DNA of 8,400 nucleotides from CAKZML01 sp041571575 (GTDB lineage: Bacteria; Pseudomonadota; Gammaproteobacteria; Steroidobacterales; BM003), in contig JBFFTZ010000096.1 in NCBI GenBank assembly GCA_041571575.1, positions 1 to 8,400 of the forward strand. Reading direction: 5' to 3'. The position numbers and the translations under genes are program-made. Shown here in pieces: positions 6,351-8,400 of this stretch. Numbering within the stretch: the stretch's first letter is position 1; each line of letters starts with the position of its first letter. The notes under the pieces are model-generated. The model was not told where the DNA came from. It did not search any database and saw only the letters and a list, made by a program, of their open reading frames with translations.

Positions 6351-6470
6351 CTACCGCTCCTTGTAAGACTCTTCCAGGATGTTCTTTTCCTTCAGGGTCC
6401 TGATGAGTTTCTCCACCCGTACAAATGCAGCCAGGCCGAATATGAATCCCAGTACGCCCAATGCTTCCAC
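6351..6470 (-). CDS. 39-residue single-helix membrane microprotein
   Basis: A short gene with strong internal evidence. It starts at GTG (6470-6468) with a near-perfect ribosome site, AGGGAGAGG at 6475-6483, 4 bases upstream, and stops with TAG at 6351. The product begins MEALGVLGFIFGLAAF, a hydrophobic and glycine-containing helix long enough to span the membrane, then turns to a charged helix RVEKLIRTLKEKNILEESY (from Arg18). This suggests an inner-membrane anchor with a short cytoplasmic amphipathic or coiled-coil tail. I recall similar small hypothetical proteins in related marine gammaproteobacteria but know no function. It sits between a six-helix membrane protein gene and the bacterioferritin-like gene, all on the same strand. 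An upstream TAAAAT (6526-6531) is a possible -10 box, without a good -35. Confidence 0.75.
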   Translation of the reverse strand: MEALGVLGFIFGLAAFVRVEKLIRTLKEKNILEESYKER

Positions 6471-6535
6471 GGCGCCTCTCCCTGTTGTCGTGTTGAGTTA
6501 TCGGAATTTGCGGTTCGCGTTCCTAATTTTACCCT

Positions 6536-6556
6536 ATTCAGCCAATCTCACTGAAT
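6536..6556. repeat. Inverted repeat ATTCAG-N9-CTGAAT upstream of the microprotein gene
   Basis: Perfect 6-base arms around 9 bases, 66 bases upstream of the microprotein start and just upstream (on the minus strand) of a TAAAAT that could serve as -10. The position, overlapping where a -35 would lie, fits an operator. It could also form a small RNA hairpin after the membrane-protein gene. No T-run follows. Confidence 0.35.
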
Positions 6557-6613
6557 GCTCTTCGGGATCGAATGAGCGAAAGCGAGTCGCGGGACAGGGC
6601 ATGGGGCGAGTAT

Positions 6614-7156
6614 TCAGCCCAGCAGGAAACGCCTGACGACCAGGGACCACAGGACAATAGAGAGGAAAAGCCACCAGGAAACAAGGCGCTTTATCCAGAC
6701 ATTATTTGTGAATATCAGCAAGATGGCGCACACCGCATAGTGCAGGACGAAAGGCAGGTAGTACCAGGGCTGAAACAGCAGGTCACGCATCCATGTCTGG
6801 ATGATATCCAATGCCACCACGACCAGAAGAGCGCCGCCAAACCATCTATGCTCATCGCCGGCGCGCTGCGCACCGTTGGAGTCCGGGGGAAACAGCGAAA
6901 CGGCCAGGCCATAGAATGAAATCGCCCAAAGAACGAGCGCCAAAAAGTTCTCGAAGGCCCAGGTCTCACGCGTGTGCCAGTTGTAGAACACCCACCAGTT
7001 CAGAATAAGAACGACGAATGTAAACCCCGCCAGGGGTACGTCGATAAAATTCAGCCTGCGGCGGTAAGCCATCAAAAAGACGTTCTGGCACAAGTGTGCC
7101 AGACCCAGGCCAATCATGACGGAGACCAGCACTGACAAAAATTCGAACTTGGACAT
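6614..7156 (-). CDS. Hypothetical polytopic membrane protein
   Basis: A 180-residue protein I cannot assign to a named family. Six hydrophobic segments are visible at about residues 5-29, 37-59, 67-89, 105-121, 131-150 and 155-175, separated by short loops; the longest loop (90-104, PPDSNGAQRAGDEHR) is charged. The protein is rich in Trp and Phe (WW at 54-55 and 161-162). YRRR at 31-34 after helix 1 and RR at 175-176 suggest cytoplasmic sides under the positive-inside rule, with helix 1 going out to in. No catalytic motif seen. The ribosome site before the ATG is weak (AGAGATATAG), but the N-terminal MSKFEF into a helix is sensible. It lies 99 bases downstream of glmS on the same strand. Confidence 0.75.
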   Translation of the reverse strand: MSKFEFLSVLVSVMIGLGLAHLCQNVFLMAYRRRLNFIDVPLAGFTFVVLILNWWVFYNWHTRETWAFENFLALVLWAISFYGLAVSLFPPDSNGAQRAGDEHRWFGGALLVVVALDIIQTWMRDLLFQPWYYLPFVLHYAVCAILLIFTNNVWIKRLVSWWLFLSIVLWSLVVRRFLLG

Positions 7157-7198
7157 TGGCTATATCTCTATTGCCCTGAGCATGTGCCGCAAAGCATC

Positions 7199-7212
7199 GC
7201 GCAGGCCTGCGC
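7199..7212. repeat. Perfect 14-base palindrome GCGCAGGCCTGCGC
   Basis: Lies in the 99-base spacer between glmS and the membrane-protein gene, about 43 bases before the latter's start. Without a loop it is better read as a DNA-binding palindrome than as an RNA hairpin. No regulator consensus recognised. Confidence 0.4.
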
Positions 7213-7230
7213 CTGGCATTGTGTATTTGT

Positions 7231-7249
7231 CAGGCGGAGGTCCTGCCTG
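7231..7249 (-). other. Small hairpin just after glmS
   Basis: CAGGC(A)GG pairs with CC(G)CCTG to form about 7 bp with one G-T pair and a five-base loop, 7 bases past the glmS stop. What follows is ACAAATAC, not a T-run, so at most a weak or Rho-assisted terminator. Confidence 0.3.
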
Positions 7250-7291
7250 GGCCAGCTACTCCACCGTCACCGACTTGGCCAGGTTACGCGG
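7231..7291 (-). other. Tn7-type attachment site (attTn7), apparently unoccupied
   Basis: TnsD of Tn7 is known to bind the conserved last codons of glmS and direct insertion about 25 bases past the stop. Here the terminal codons encode PRNLAKSVTVE (7259-7291), matching the conserved target, and the expected insertion point falls near 7231. The flanking sequence runs on into an ordinary gene with no Tn7 end repeat visible, so the site looks empty. Activity is inferred from conservation. Confidence 0.5.
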
Positions 7292-8400
7292 CTGGTCCAC
7301 GTCGGTGCCCTTGAGCACGGCCACGTGATAGGACAGCAACTGCAAGGGGATGGTGTACAAGATCGGCGCCTGCAGGTGTTCGATGTGATCCGGCATCTCC
7401 ATCACCGTCACACCAGGCTCGCTCTTCATGCCTGATGCAGGGTCTGCGAAGACAAACAGCTCGCCGCCCCGCGCCCGCACTTCCTGCAGGTTGGATTTCA
7501 GCTTTTCCAGCAACTCGTTGTTGGGTGCGACGGTAATAACCGGCATATCGTCATCCACCAGGGCCAGGGGCCCGTGCTTCAGCTCACCGGCAGGGTAGGC
7601 CTCGGCATGAATGTAAGAGATTTCCTTTAGCTTCAGCGCGCCTTCCAGGGCAATGGGGAACTGGATTCCGCGCCCCAGGAACAGGGCATGGCTCTTGTCG
7701 GCAAAGCGCTCGGCCAACTTGCGTATAGGCCCATCCAGCTCCAGGGCCTTTTCTATCAATGCCGGGATTGCCTGGAGTTGCCGCACCTGCTCGGCCTCGG
7801 TCTCAGCGCTGGCGCCGCGGTAACGGGCCAGGGTGACCGCCAGCATCGACAGGGCGGCCAGCTGGGTGGTGAACGCCTTGGTGGAGGCCACGCCAATTTC
7901 CGGGCCGGCCCGGGTCATCATGACCAGGTCTGACTCTCGAACCAGCGAACTCTCCGGTACGTTGCAGATTGCCATGCTCGCAAGGTACCCCCTTTCCCTG
8001 GCCAGGCGCAGCGCCGCCAGGGTGTCAGCGGTTTCTCCCGACTGGGAAATCGTCACAAACAGGGTGTTGGGCGTCACCACCGGATTGCGGTAGCGGTATT
8101 CGCTGGCAATATCCACCCGGCAAGGGATACGGCAGAATTCCTCGATCAGGTAACGGGCCACCATGGCGGCGTGGTAACTGGTGCCGCAGGCGATGATGTC
8201 CACATTTTCGATTTTCTCGAAGATGGCCGGGGCCGCGGCGCCAAAGGACTCCGGCAACACCCGTTTCTTGCTGATGCGTTCACTCAGGGTGTTGGCCACG
8301 GCGATGGGCTGCTCGTAGATTTCCTTGAGCATGTAGTGCCGGAAGCGGCCACGCTCTACCGCGTCGTTACTCAGCTCGCTCTCGCGGATCGGGCGCTCAA
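7256..8400 (-). CDS. glmS: Glutamine-fructose-6-phosphate aminotransferase, isomerase part
   Basis: Cytoplasmic enzyme making glucosamine 6-phosphate from fructose 6-phosphate and glutamine, the first step toward UDP-GlcNAc for peptidoglycan and LPS. The frame runs off the right edge; 380 C-terminal residues of about 610 are present, so the glutaminase domain lies outside. Visible: FRHYMLKEIYEQP in the linker, SIS domain 1 with ACGTSYHAAMVARYLIEE and TISQSGETADTLAAL, SIS domain 2 with FLGRGIQFPIALEGALKLKEISYIHAEAYPAGELKHGPLAL (the family's catalytic Glu and His lie in this stretch), and the C-terminal PRNLAKSVTVE with the lysine that contacts the sugar. An internal Met at 8332 is not the start. 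Stop TAG at 7256-7258. No lesion seen. Confidence 0.97.
   Translation of the reverse strand, partial: ERPIRESELSNDAVERGRFRHYMLKEIYEQPIAVANTLSERISKKRVLPESFGAAAPAIFEKIENVDIIACGTSYHAAMVARYLIEEFCRIPCRVDIASEYRYRNPVVTPNTLFVTISQSGETADTLAALRLARERGYLASMAICNVPESSLVRESDLVMMTRAGPEIGVASTKAFTTQLAALSMLAVTLARYRGASAETEAEQVRQLQAIPALIEKALELDGPIRKLAERFADKSHALFLGRGIQFPIALEGALKLKEISYIHAEAYPAGELKHGPLALVDDDMPVITVAPNNELLEKLKSNLQEVRARGGELFVFADPASGMKSEPGVTVMEMPDHIEHLQAPILYTIPLQLLSYHVAVLKGTDVDQPRNLAKSVTVE

Noticed and set aside
6321..6636. Overlapping plus-strand open frames of 77 and 85 codons
   Set aside because: They lie opposite the microprotein gene and its leader and have no ribosome site or protein-like character.
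1..8400. Search by eye for tRNA, rRNA, CRISPR, insertion sequences and phage genes
   Set aside because: No cloverleaf, rRNA-like stretch, regular repeat array or transposase/integrase motif found.

Overview
The window looks like chromosomal core sequence from a GC-rich gammaproteobacterium. A Marinobacter-like marine member is my best guess, based on GC-rich third codon positions, the protein versions of GlmS, DgkA and the M3 oligopeptidase, and the CPXCG and bacterioferritin-like families. The genus is inference and not proven by the sequence. I see no rRNA, tRNA, CRISPR array, transposase or phage gene.

Left block (1-3133, + strand): the 3' end of an oligopeptidase A gene (prlC), an exodeoxyribonuclease III gene (xthA) and a diacylglycerol kinase gene (dgkA) sit 21-24 bases apart and probably form one operon. 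After a 109-base gap comes a gene for an HD-domain phosphohydrolase whose motifs resemble class I cyclic-nucleotide phosphodiesterases. That gap holds a near-consensus CRP/Vfr-type palindrome, which suggests a separately controlled transcript and possibly a link to cAMP.

Middle block (3134-5423): two minus-strand genes converge on the HD gene, one for a DUF4136 lipoprotein and one for a pyridoxamine-phosphate-oxidase-like (NimA-type) flavoprotein. Then follow about 680 bases with no convincing gene. This stretch holds an AT-rich island, short direct and inverted repeats and start-less open frames. It ends in a small plus-strand open frame (5158-5355) with good codon use but no recognisable family.

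Right block (5424-8400, all - strand), in transcription order: the C-terminal isomerase half of glmS entering from the right edge, a six-helix membrane protein of unknown function, a 39-residue single-helix membrane microprotein, a bacterioferritin-like di-iron protein and a CPXCG zinc-ribbon protein. The glmS 3' end is an apparently unoccupied Tn7-type attachment site. Strong hairpins and inverted repeats lie in the spacers of this block, notably between the ferritin-like and CPXCG genes.

Most genes are housekeeping. The best leads are the HD phosphodiesterase-like gene under a CRP-like site, the microprotein at 6351-6470 and the gene-poor stretch at 4476-5157. I did not find a clear new multi-gene system.
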